DNA of 34,389 nt from JBMNOU01 sp050943215 (lineage in GTDB: Bacteria > Bacillota > Clostridia > Christensenellales > SZUA-584): contig JBMNOU010000016.1 in the NCBI GenBank assembly GCA_050943215.1, positions 1 through 34,389 on the forward strand, in the 5' to 3' direction. Shown piece after piece: positions 1 through 7,177 of the stretch; position 1 is the first letter of the stretch; each line of letters begins with the position of its first letter. The notes under the pieces were generated by a model that did no database searches, was not told where the DNA came from, and worked only from the letters and a program-made list of their open reading frames with translations. Made by a program: the position numbers and the translations under genes.

Positions 1-126
1 AGCAAATGAAACTGCATATCCAAAACTTTTTTTATAATATCGTAAGGGAATTTACCAGAAAAAATAGTATTATTCCTTTACCATTGTTTTTAATTCTTGT
101 GCTTCTTGTTTTAGATTATAACCCAT
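1..126 (-). pseudogene. Frameshifted 5' remnant of an unrecognised gene, running off the left edge
   Basis: An ATG at 126-124 follows AAAAGGGG with 8 nt spacing, a good ribosome site, but the frame stops after 18 residues (MGYNLKQEAQELKTMVKE, stop at 72-70). In another frame the strand continues as NTIFSGKFPYDIIKKVLDMQ to the edge, which looks like the continuation after a single-base frameshift. I do not recognise the family. It lies just downstream of the decayed dhaL/oxidoreductase region, so it may be part of the same eroding locus. It could also be a chance short frame; confidence is low. Confidence 0.3.
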
Positions 127-358
127 AACGTAATCCCCTTTTTATTTATCATATTTATTGCTCTTGCTTCTTTCCATCATAACAATGATTCCTGTTGCCA
201 CACAACAATCACCATTTGCCAGCTAAACTGTTTAGTTTGCATCAATAAAAGCCAAAGAAAAGAGGTTTAAAGCCAGCTCTTATATTTTTTAACAGTTTCA
301 GCCCGTTACCCCAGGTTCCTGCTCTTCTCCTATACTCTCCGATAATCTCATCAGGTAA

Positions 359-668
359 GAAAACATCCGTTGGCATATTGATAGCAGTGATCGCATCGTC
401 AAAAGACCTACCACTGCATATGTCTTCTTCCGTCAACATATATTCTCCGTCTACCCTGTGACATCTCTCAACAGCCCCTAGCTTTTTAAAGAATCCTGTA
501 AGCATTTTACATCTATTTGTTTTGGCTGGATTCCTTTTTTAGTAGCCAAAGCTGCAGCTGTGCCCGCTGCCTGTCCCGTGCATACACTGGGTGTGGTATA
601 CCTGATTGCAGCCCAGGTAATGAAATCTGATGAAGATGCCCCGCCGGCAGCCATCAGATTATCGAAAT
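359..668 (-). pseudogene. Scrambled fragments of an FAD-dependent oxidoreductase
   Basis: Reading leftward from about 668, a C-terminal signature of the FAD-dependent oxidoreductase family (FAD_oxidored type) is visible: GFDNLMAAG, then AIRYTTPSVCTGQAAGTAAA and a tail containing IDVKCLQDSLKS. It stops at TAG 480-478. Beyond the stop, in another frame, RVDGEYMLTEEDICSGRSFD (about 457-398) resembles the GEYxLTEEDxxxGRxF segment of the same family. In intact members that segment lies before the GQAAG tail; here it comes after it, so the pieces are in the wrong order. No start codon, Rossmann GxGxxG motif or full frame is present. I infer a remnant left by deletion and rearrangement next to dhaL. 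Family assignment rests on motif recognition only. Confidence 0.6.
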
Positions 669-840
669 CCTTTTATAAACTGGTCAATGGATTTATCGTC
701 TATTTCCGTGCTATCATTTGCACCTCTTTAAAACCCTTTGAAAGGTATATGCCGAAATAACCTTTACCTGCCGCTTAATCCAATTCGCAAAAATACACTT
801 CATTTTCAATGATCACTTTGCATAATTTTTCTAACCCCAT
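669..840 (-). pseudogene. dhaL: dhaL remnant (dihydroxyacetone kinase subunit L), broken
   Basis: An ATG at 840 opens a frame reading EKLCKVIIENEVYFCELD, which resembles the N-terminus of DhaL, the ADP-binding partner of DhaK. TAA at 777-775 interrupts it, after which the same frame continues AAGKGYFGIYLSKGFKEV. This aligns with the family's D-x-x-x-GDGDxG-x-x-x-x-KGF segment, but the Asp residues that coordinate magnesium are replaced (GKGYFG). A one-base shift near 715 then gives NDSTEIDDKSIDQFIKGF before the oxidoreductase fragment begins. It sits 41 nt after the dhaK stop, where dhaL is expected. Stop codon, frameshift and lost catalytic residues all mark it as dead. It is too short and too damaged to act as a kinase subunit. 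Confidence 0.65.
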
Positions 841-881
841 TTTCTGCGTCGTTGATTGTTACACTCTTTTTCCTCTTCGAT

Positions 882-1874
882 CTATATTTTTAATGCAACG
901 GTTACTGCACTCTTATCAAGTAACGTCTTCAACTCATCATCCAGTTTCAGCACACTTAGCGACAAACCAGCCATTTCAAGGGATGTCATATAGTTCCCGA
1001 CTATTGTCTTATATGTTTTAATTCCCTTATTTATCAGTATTTCACTCACGTCATTGTAGAAAAGGTATAACTCCATCAAAGGAGTTCCGCCAAGCCCGTT
1101 TAAGATCACAGCGCATTCGTCACCGCTTTTCAATTTCAGCTCGTTTGTTATCATCGTGCACATATTCTGAGCAAATTCCCTTGAACTTACCAACTTACGC
1201 CTTTCTATACCTGGTTCACCGTGTATGCCTACGCCGAACTCAATCTCCTCTTCCGAAAGCTGGAACGTAGGGGTGCCTTTCGCCGGTACTGTGCAGGAAG
1301 TAAGCGCAATACCAATGGATTTTACATTTTGTATCGTCTTTTGCGCAACGCGTTTTACCTCGCATAACTCTTTACCAAGCTCTGCTGCTGCGCCCACAAT
1401 TTTATGAACGAATATGGTCCCTGCCACACCCCTGCGTCCTACTGTGTAAAGGCTATCCTCCACAGCAATATCGTCGTTCACATACACACTTTCCACTATT
1501 ACGCCATCTTCCCTGGCCATTTCAGCCGCTTCGTTAAAATTCATGCAATCACCTAAGTAGTTTTTTACGATCAACAGTGTTCCTTTTTCTGTTTGCGTCT
1601 GTAGTATGGCATTGTAAACCTGCATGATCGATGGTGATGCGAATACATCCCCACATACAGCTACATCCAGCATACCCCTACCTACAAATCCTCCATGGGC
1701 CGGTTCATGACCACTACCGCCGCCACTGATGAGGCATACCTTATCCTTATTCGCTTCCTTCCTTTTTATAACCTTATATTTCGGATCGAACTGCAGCAAA
1801 TCGCTATGCGCTTTCTGCATTCCTTGGCACATCTGCACAACCATGTCTTCAACCCTGTTGATTATCTTTTTCAC
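882..1874 (-). CDS. dhaK: Dihydroxyacetone kinase subunit DhaK
   Basis: This is the substrate-binding subunit of the two- or three-part dihydroxyacetone kinase, a cytoplasmic enzyme that makes dihydroxyacetone phosphate from the product of glycerol dehydrogenase. Visible are the glycine-rich SGGGSGHEP (about 50-58), SLYTVGRRGVAG, and GIHGEPG, whose His falls at residue 218, the same number as the E. coli His that binds the substrate covalently. I choose GTG 1874: it is preceded by GGAGGG at 7 nt and gives MKKIINRV, matching E. coli MKKLINDV; an upstream in-frame ATG at 1889 overlaps the ribosome site. Length 330 residues versus 356 in E. coli, mainly because a mid-protein insertion is absent. 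It is 35 nt downstream of gldA and co-transcribed. Its partner dhaL next door is a pseudogene, so activity would need DhaL from elsewhere. Confidence 0.93.
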   Translation of the reverse strand: MKKIINRVEDMVVQMCQGMQKAHSDLLQFDPKYKVIKRKEANKDKVCLISGGGSGHEPAHGGFVGRGMLDVAVCGDVFASPSIMQVYNAILQTQTEKGTLLIVKNYLGDCMNFNEAAEMAREDGVIVESVYVNDDIAVEDSLYTVGRRGVAGTIFVHKIVGAAAELGKELCEVKRVAQKTIQNVKSIGIALTSCTVPAKGTPTFQLSEEEIEFGVGIHGEPGIERRKLVSSREFAQNMCTMITNELKLKSGDECAVILNGLGGTPLMELYLFYNDVSEILINKGIKTYKTIVGNYMTSLEMAGLSLSVLKLDDELKTLLDKSAVTVALKI

Positions 1875-1909
1875 GCTTTTTCCCTCCATTTTCTTTTATT
1901 AATGGATTG

Positions 1910-2992
1910 TCACTGTCCAAGCTTATCCGCGACCACTATGGCTGCATAAACCAAATCAGGCGTTACTGGGAAGGGCATATTGTGTATGGTTTCACCCTGC
2001 GCGCACGCCGCTTCCGCTACCGCCATGATCTTTTCTTTGGTAACCAGCGTGATATTTAGATCCTTCAAACATGTCGGCAATCCTACGGACTTGCAGTACT
2101 TGATTACCGTATCGATCTCTTCTTTTGGCGCATTCTCCAGTACCAGGTGGACAATCGCTCCAAACGCAACCTTTTCGCCATGATAAAAGTAGTGCGTTTC
2201 CTCCAGCACCGTCAGCCCATCATGAACCGAATGGCTCGCCGCAAGCCCACTGCTTTCAAACCCCAGGCCACTTAACAAAATATTTGCTTCCACTATATTT
2301 TCAAGCGCCGGTGTAACTACGTTTAATTCACATGCCGCTTTTGCTTTCTCCGATTCCGCAAGCAGCGTCTCATAACATGCTGTTGCAATTGCAAATGCCG
2401 CTTTTGTACTTTTGCCTCCGGTCATGTTGTTGGCGCCGGAACGCATGCAGGAACGCGCCTCAAAATACGTCGATAACGCATCTCCCATCCCCGATACTAA
2501 AAACCTGGCTGGCGCCCTTGCGATGATGCCTGTATCCACCAATACTATGTCCGGATTCTTATTTAAATGAAAGTATTCTTCAAATGTTCCGTTCTCAGTA
2601 TAGATGATCGCAAGCTTGCTGGTTGGCGCATCCGTCGCCGCTATAGTCGGTGCAATGATTACAGGCAATTTCAGCATATGGCTGGTCGCTTTTGCGGTGT
2701 CCAGCGCTTTGCCACCACCCAGTCCGATAATAACACCACAGCCATCTCTCTGCGCCATATCCTGCATCCTTGCTATCTCTTTCTTTGTACATTCTTCATT
2801 GAATTTTCCGTATACGATTTGGAACGTATGTTTTTTTATTGCCTCGTCTATATAGTTTTGTACGCGATTTTGGTCGGCATCCGAGGCTACTAGTAATGCT
2901 TTTCTCGAAAAATCAAGCACATATTCTCCAAGATTTTGAAGTTCATTTTCCCCCTGGATATACTTGGAAGGCGAAATCATTGTCTTTCTCAT
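1910..2992 (-). CDS. gldA: Glycerol dehydrogenase (NAD+, zinc-type)
   Basis: Oxidises glycerol to dihydroxyacetone with NAD+. It belongs to the iron-containing/glycerol dehydrogenase superfamily: an N-terminal NAD-binding half with GLGGGKALDTAK (about 91-101) and a helical metal-binding half. Zinc ligands read as Asp171 (SGMGDALS), His254 (AASHSVHDG) and His271 (YHGEKVAFG), the same numbers as in the E. coli enzyme. The start at 2992 (ATG, MRKTMISP) has AAGGAG at 8 nt; a GTG at 3001 is in frame but abuts the ribosome site. 360 residues is normal for the family. First gene of the operon with dhaK, reading leftward from a candidate promoter at 3072-3099 that carries a palindrome at its start point. 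Together the two genes indicate oxidative glycerol or dihydroxyacetone use. Confidence 0.95.
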   Translation of the reverse strand: MRKTMISPSKYIQGENELQNLGEYVLDFSRKALLVASDADQNRVQNYIDEAIKKHTFQIVYGKFNEECTKKEIARMQDMAQRDGCGVIIGLGGGKALDTAKATSHMLKLPVIIAPTIAATDAPTSKLAIIYTENGTFEEYFHLNKNPDIVLVDTGIIARAPARFLVSGMGDALSTYFEARSCMRSGANNMTGGKSTKAAFAIATACYETLLAESEKAKAACELNVVTPALENIVEANILLSGLGFESSGLAASHSVHDGLTVLEETHYFYHGEKVAFGAIVHLVLENAPKEEIDTVIKYCKSVGLPTCLKDLNITLVTKEKIMAVAEAACAQGETIHNMPFPVTPDLVYAAIVVADKLGQ

Positions 2993-3056
2993 TTCATGCA
3001 CTCCTTACTTAATTCAGTCTTGCTTTTATCAATTTTTAATGAAATGCTACTTAGAA

Positions 3057-3070
3057 AAGATATATATCTT
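3057..3070. promoter_or_regulatory. 14-bp perfect palindrome at the gldA start site (candidate operator)
   Basis: AAGATATATATCTT is self-complementary over 14 bp. It lies directly downstream of the proposed -10 box (3072-3077), covering the expected start point of gldA-dhaK transcription. That position would suit a repressor. No regulator gene is adjacent. AT-rich palindromes also arise by chance in this composition. Confidence 0.4.
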
Positions 3071-3071
3071 G

Positions 3072-3099
3072 ATTATATTTTAAAATAATATTCTGTTAA
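3072..3099 (-). promoter_or_regulatory. Candidate sigma-A promoter of gldA-dhaK
   Basis: On the minus strand, TTAACA (3099-3094) is separated by 16 nt from TATAAT (3077-3072). The -10 is a perfect match and the -35 has one mismatch to TTGACA. It lies about 80 nt upstream of the gldA start. The surrounding sequence is very AT-rich, which weakens the call. Confidence 0.45.
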
Positions 3100-3584
3100 T
3101 TACATCGTAGATAATTGTTCATTCATTGTATTTATAAGTTGAAATTATATTTTGAATAAATTGTAATAACAATCATTATTCTTATAATAATAGAAATTTT
3201 TTTTTATATATTGTATTGTATTTATTTATTGTGTTGTTATATAACGGATTATCAATCATTGTCATTTGATATTCGATTGGATCGCCAATCGACGGGTGTA
3301 TGGGGATCATGCCAAAGCGTCTATGGAATAAATTTCATAGCAAAGTATTTAAAAATCTCAAAAAATCAAGAAAGCACTTAAAAAAACAATGTATAACGCA
3401 AAAAGTCAAAAATGCATATCGTCATTCCGTCCGATATATCCAATTGGACCTGTTAATAAAATCATATTTTAAGTTATGAGATTAATGCGAGACGGTCAAA
3501 AAAAGGCGAAAATTATAGCTTTGGTTAACCGAACCAAAATATTTTCTGAAGATAAATAATTTAACTTATCTTTCACAAAAATTG
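3100..3584. other. AT-rich intergenic region with palindromes; one weak small frame
   Basis: No convincing gene lies here. Inverted repeats are: CGATTGG-ATCG-CCAATCG at 3274-3291; an imperfect 20-bp palindrome beginning CTATGGAA and ending CATAG at 3321-3340; TCCAATTGGA at 3439-3448; and TTGGTT-N5-AACCAA at 3521-3537. The first and third share CCAAT/ATTGG half-sites. A 59-codon plus-strand frame at 3300-3479 (ATG, MGIMPKRLWNKF...) encodes a very basic peptide but has no proper ribosome site, so I do not call it as a gene. Confidence 0.4.
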
Positions 3585-3593
3585 TGTTATAAT
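3585..3593 (+). promoter_or_regulatory. Extended -10 promoter element for the glyoxalase-fold gene
   Basis: TGTTATAAT is a full extended -10 (TGn plus a perfect TATAAT), 32 nt before the start codon at 3625. No good -35 is seen at 16-18 nt upstream, as is common for extended -10 promoters. Confidence 0.55.
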
Positions 3594-3624
3594 AAATACT
3601 AATTATATAAAAAGGAGAAGACAC

Positions 3625-3984
3625 ATGCATTTTTTGCATCTCACATTCAGGGTAAGAAATATTGAAAAATCCATTAAGTTTTATGAAGAGTTTATCGGAC
3701 TTAAAATTCAGAAGCGGTTTTCTTTAGGTGAATGGGAGATAGCTTTTCTCGCAGATAAAGAAGGCGCTACGCAGATTGAACTTGTCTATATGCCAGAGGG
3801 AGTAAAAATCGAAACAAAAGGACTGACGGTGTGTTTTCAAACAGAAGATCTTGATGGCGTTCTAAAACAGGCGCATGAAAAAGGACTTAATCCTTCAGAT
3901 ATAAGAAACCCTGATCCTGAAAATAGATATTTCTATGTTTATGATCCCGATGGTGTTTCAATAGAATTCAAACAGAAGATGTAA
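3625..3984 (+). CDS. VOC-superfamily (glyoxalase/bleomycin-resistance fold) protein, lactoylglutathione-lyase-like
   Basis: A 119-residue single VOC module with the two beta-alpha-beta-beta-beta repeats of glyoxalase I: FLHLTFRVRNIEKSIKFYEE at the front and YFYVYDPDGVSIEF at the end. Metal-site candidates are His5, Glu in QIELVY and the Glu of SIEF. The third expected ligand, His in the GHIAF-type strand of E. coli GlxI (His74), aligns with Thr or Val here (GLTVCFQTED). It may therefore bind metal weakly or not be a true methylglyoxal enzyme. Methylglyoxal detoxification would fit beside glycerol/dihydroxyacetone genes, but that is inference from position. The ribosome site AAAGGAG lies before the ATG, with an extended -10 at 3585-3593. 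It is divergent from gldA. Exact substrate unknown. Confidence 0.8.
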   Translation: MHFLHLTFRVRNIEKSIKFYEEFIGLKIQKRFSLGEWEIAFLADKEGATQIELVYMPEGVKIETKGLTVCFQTEDLDGVLKQAHEKGLNPSDIRNPDPENRYFYVYDPDGVSIEFKQKM

Positions 3985-4469
3985 ATGCTTGTGTAACGGT
4001 TAAGGGTTCATATTCCAATAGAGGCACAGATATTTTTTATCGGATTCGAACCCTAAAGAAGCCTCAGCATTAATATAAGGATGCGTTAATTTTTATAAAT
4101 AGTTTATTTGTAAAACGTTTTCGCCCACATGATTCTGCTTATTCATAGCCCGTGAGTTTTATATTGTTGGATAACAATTACCGCCTTCCTGAAAACCAAA
4201 ACAGCCGGAAGGTAGCAAGCCTTAACCCGTTCTTTACCGATAATTTCCTATCGGGGTTGACCATTTATACCTTTTGCAGCAACCTACTAAAAAGTTTATT
4301 TTTAAATTTTTTTGTTATTACTTTTACGCCTATATAGGTAATTTTTTGATATATTAATTCTTAATCTTTACACCAATGATTTTCACTATTATTTAACTAT
4401 ATAGTATTAAATTACATGCCTATTTTAATTTTTCGTGGGAAAAATAATAGTAAAAGGAGGTGAAAATGA
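3985..4469. other. Intergenic region with several hairpins, no supported gene
   Basis: No convincing frame is present in 485 bp. Possible stems: GGGTTC (4004-4009) with GAACCC (4048-4053), extended by imperfect pairing; CCTTCC (4184-4189) with GGAAGG (4206-4211); and CCGATA (4237-4242) with TATCGG (4249-4254). The part from about 4130 to 4280 is richer in G+C than its flanks, which is why a structured RNA or a gene remnant is conceivable. I found no match to a riboswitch or small RNA I know. Confidence 0.3.
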
Positions 4470-4685
4470 ATGGCGAATAACAACAATCAGACGTTGGTTC
4501 CTCAGTCAAAACAGATGCTTAACAACATGAAATATGAAGTGGCTAATGAGGTTGGAGTAAATCTTAAACAGGGTTATAATGGCGACATTTCCGCTCGCCA
4601 GGCTGGCCAAATTGGCGGCAACATGGTTAAGAAAATGATACAATATGCGGAAAGCAATATGTCTGGAGGCTCAACTAACTTCTAA
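4470..4685 (+). CDS. Alpha/beta-type small acid-soluble spore protein
   Basis: DNA-coating protein of the dormant spore core that protects DNA and later supplies amino acids. The 71-residue sequence has the family's signatures: an Asn/Gln-rich head, KYEVANEVGVNL around residues 26-37 with the germination-protease site (cut after Glu in YE-VA), GYNGDISARQAGQIGGNMVKK in the second half, and a short tail. The start ATG at 4470 has AGGAGG at 9 nt; an earlier ATG at 4466 is out of frame. It is a single-gene unit closed by a strong terminator. I looked for a sigma-G promoter and did not find a convincing one. This is the clearest evidence that the organism makes endospores. Confidence 0.96.
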   Translation: MANNNNQTLVPQSKQMLNNMKYEVANEVGVNLKQGYNGDISARQAGQIGGNMVKKMIQYAESNMSGGSTNF

Positions 4686-4704
4686 ATTTCCGTTAACATC
4701 TTAT

Positions 4705-4736
4705 AAAAAAGAAGAGTGAAAACTCTTCTTTTTTTT
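4705..4736 (+). terminator. Rho-independent terminator of the ssp gene (probably bidirectional)
   Basis: AAGAAGAGT and ACTCTTCTT pair around a GAAA loop, with a run of T on the plus side and A on the other. It lies 20 nt after the ssp stop and can also serve the convergent ger operon ending at 4780. Confidence 0.9.
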
Positions 4737-4779
4737 GAAATAAACGCTAACATCAAAAACCATTAAATTTCTATATCCT

Positions 4780-5922
4780 CTATTTAGACTCAGAACTTGA
4801 TGGATTTTTAATGCAGAGTATGGGATCGATTTTTTTTCTTCTTATAAAATATGTAATTATCACAATTAAAGGTATTATAAAAACGACGGGAAGGATTACA
4901 AACGGAAAAATCCGATCTGAACGAAGCATCTCGATTGTGCTTGATTTGTCCATTACGGGCAGCAGACAAATAATAAACGCAATGATTGAAAACGGAATTA
5001 CAAAATTTTTATGTGTTTTGGCATTAATCATACCGGCAAAAACATAACTGGCCATATAATTATATATTGTTAGTTTTAATACTGCTACCGGGAACCAGGA
5101 TAAAGCATTCAGTGATGATGCCCTTTCAATGAAATCAAAAATCTCTACCTGCCTTGTAAAAACATAATACGGGTTCCATAAATGTTTGGCAAATTCGACA
5201 CCTAAAACCAGCATTGTAGGGATCAGTATCAGGGAAAAGGCAATCCCGAACACAATTAGGGCCACGGCATACGTTTTATTGATGCTTATTTTTTGTCCCA
5301 GGTAATATGAAAACACCCAGAATATCAAAATCTCAGAATATCTCGCTGCTGTGAAAAAAGCGCCTTCATTTAATTCAAGAAAAGTGGAATCGGCAAGCAC
5401 CGGCTGAAGGACCCTAAAGTCCATCTTATCCGATTCAAATACAGGAAAAAATACGATTGTAAGCAGTATAAAAGGAACAATAAACGTGGCCAGCCGTCCG
5501 ATTGTCCCTGCCCCTTTATATGCCGCATAGCATATAGGAACGATCATAAATATAAGCAGACCCCATGTGGGCGTTTCGGGAAATATATAGATGTTGATAA
5601 AAACTGCGGTGATCAGCATGCACGCTGTAAAACAGTATAAAAAGAACAAGACATACGGAATCAGCAGCGCTTTCCCCAAAACTTTCCCCATTGTTGTTTC
5701 AACCATCTCAACCGCATTCATTCCTCTGAATCGATTGACCAAAAACAAAACGGGTGCATTAAAAACCAAAAGATACACAAAAGAGATCAAGAGCACAATC
5801 CACATATCCTGATTTGCCGGTGGCGATGTCATTATCGGCAAAAACGAATATGGGAACACCAATGCACTCCCAACAGCCATCAGCGCCAATTGAACGGATG
5901 TGATAATAGGCTTTTTTCTCAT
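4780..5922 (-). CDS. gerKB: Spore germinant receptor subunit B (GerAB/GerKB family permease)
   Basis: Integral inner-membrane subunit of a Ger-type germinant receptor, in the APC-like endospore germination permease family; this subunit is thought to sense the germinant. The 380-residue protein has about ten hydrophobic segments from the first (VQLALMAVGSALVFPYSFLP) to the last near residues 335-360, followed by a short basic tail; 365-380 is normal for the family. The start codon overlaps the stop of the gerC gene by 4 nt (ATGA), showing translational coupling. It is the third gene of an A-C-B operon, the order found in the gerK operon of B. subtilis rather than gerA. The symbol is given by analogy of gene order; the germinant cannot be inferred. 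Confidence 0.9.
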   Translation of the reverse strand: MRKKPIITSVQLALMAVGSALVFPYSFLPIMTSPPANQDMWIVLLISFVYLLVFNAPVLFLVNRFRGMNAVEMVETTMGKVLGKALLIPYVLFFLYCFTACMLITAVFINIYIFPETPTWGLLIFMIVPICYAAYKGAGTIGRLATFIVPFILLTIVFFPVFESDKMDFRVLQPVLADSTFLELNEGAFFTAARYSEILIFWVFSYYLGQKISINKTYAVALIVFGIAFSLILIPTMLVLGVEFAKHLWNPYYVFTRQVEIFDFIERASSLNALSWFPVAVLKLTIYNYMASYVFAGMINAKTHKNFVIPFSIIAFIICLLPVMDKSSTIEMLRSDRIFPFVILPVVFIIPLIVIITYFIRRKKIDPILCIKNPSSSESK

Positions 5923-7175
5923 AGCATCTTGTCCTTTATTATAAACGGCTCTTTAATCTCGCCCGATCTAATAACTGACGACTCGACTGAAATATTGACT
6001 GTTGCCTTCGAAAAATAATCATCCCAATTCTCCCTGATTTCTTTCCATTTATCTGGATGCTGGGCATGCATATACGTACCAAACCCGAATATATCGCTTT
6101 GAAATTCCTGCTGAGCCTTTTTAACTGACTGCGCAATTTCCGTCAACAACTGTTTGTTAACGCTTTGCTCCACAGTTTTTGCCCCTCCAATCTTGCTTAT
6201 TTCCGTTGTACCGCTTTCCTGGACAATTCCGGTTGTGCATTTTATCTTGACATCCAAAACGGCCTCACCACTTTTAAAAGCCGTCTTAATATCAGCCGTA
6301 GATTTGATTATCTTTACAACGGCCTGCCCGTCCCCCGAAGCAACGGATACATAAGATTCTTTGTCGTTGCCTGTAATGATGTTATAAGCCCTTGTTTCGG
6401 TACCGTTCATAAATCCCACCAGACTGCCGTTTTTAAATGCAGCAAGCCCTTCATATCGAATTTTATTTTGTGCATTTGCCAAATTGGCTCTGCCGGCCTG
6501 AGAACCCTGAGATCCCGAAGCACTACTCCCGGGCTGCTTCAATTCGCAGGGCAATACCTCGGCAACTCCTGCTACCGGCTGTTTGCCTTCAATATAGTAA
6601 TCCTTGATAAAATTAATCAATGTTACAAAAACAGAGTTAGATATCGTATTTGGCTGGTGTTTTTGCAAACTGTTAAAATAATCGCCTGTTGTGTTCGCCA
6701 GGCCGATCTGGCAGTTATATATGTCTTTTGGGTTTTCACCTTTAACAATAATTACCAGAGGCGTTTCGCTAGTCTGATGTTCTCTTGTAAAGTACTCAAG
6801 AGCAATGCGCATGCTTGTTTTGGCAAACCTTTCTGAAAAAAACCGCGTCTGGTTCTGTCCGGCGAACAGGGTTCTGTCCAGAGATACCGTCAGATCGTTC
6901 AATGCCTCGACCAGGGACGGCCCTTCTCCCGAGAATATGATATACGGATTCTCATTAGTTGAAGCAGCTTGCTGTGTGCCCGCGGCTCCGGACGGGTTCA
7001 TAACCTCTACAACCGCCTCATAGATTCCATCTTGTACATCATAGAAAGAACTGTTTATGATTGAGATGTCTTTCGGCTCTGCCTTGCTCCAGCAGCCAGG
7101 CAAAACCATTACCATTATGATGATAAGTAGCAGGCAAATGTTTTTTTTTATTTCTGTTTTCCGCAATACTGCCAT
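5919..7175 (-). CDS. gerKC: Spore germinant receptor lipoprotein subunit C (Ger(x)C family)
   Basis: Lipoprotein component of the germinant receptor, exposed on the outer face of the spore inner membrane. A charged start is followed by a hydrophobic stretch and a clear lipobox, LPGC with the lipidated Cys at 28 (CWSKAEPKDIS continues as in the family). Recognisable Ger(x)C features are the N-terminal SIINSSFYDV strand, the region around TRFFSERFAK, and the C-terminal domain ending in a strand rich in IxVESSVIRSGEIK. 418 residues is slightly longer than the usual 370-400, because of a Ser/Gly/Gln-rich insert near residues 215-235. AAGGGG precedes the ATG, which is only 2 nt after the gerA stop. 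Its 3' end overlaps the B gene by 4 nt. Confidence 0.92.
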   Translation of the reverse strand: MAVLRKTEIKKNICLLLIIIMVMVLPGCWSKAEPKDISIINSSFYDVQDGIYEAVVEVMNPSGAAGTQQAASTNENPYIIFSGEGPSLVEALNDLTVSLDRTLFAGQNQTRFFSERFAKTSMRIALEYFTREHQTSETPLVIIVKGENPKDIYNCQIGLANTTGDYFNSLQKHQPNTISNSVFVTLINFIKDYYIEGKQPVAGVAEVLPCELKQPGSSASGSQGSQAGRANLANAQNKIRYEGLAAFKNGSLVGFMNGTETRAYNIITGNDKESYVSVASGDGQAVVKIIKSTADIKTAFKSGEAVLDVKIKCTTGIVQESGTTEISKIGGAKTVEQSVNKQLLTEIAQSVKKAQQEFQSDIFGFGTYMHAQHPDKWKEIRENWDDYFSKATVNISVESSVIRSGEIKEPFIIKDKML

Positions 7176-7177
7176 GT

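Noticed and set aside
4038..4058. T-loop-like GGTTCGAATCC on the minus strand, suggesting a tRNA end
   Set aside because: Flanking bases do not form a 5-bp T-stem, and no acceptor, anticodon or D arm can be built around it.
4152..4337. 61-codon plus-strand frame in the gap before the ssp gene
   Set aside because: No ribosome site, and the composition drifts into AT-rich low complexity; stems in the region explain it better.
6165..6836. 223-codon open frame antisense to the gerC-type gene
   Set aside because: No ribosome site or recognisable domain, and the opposite strand encodes a well-supported Ger lipoprotein in a tight operon.
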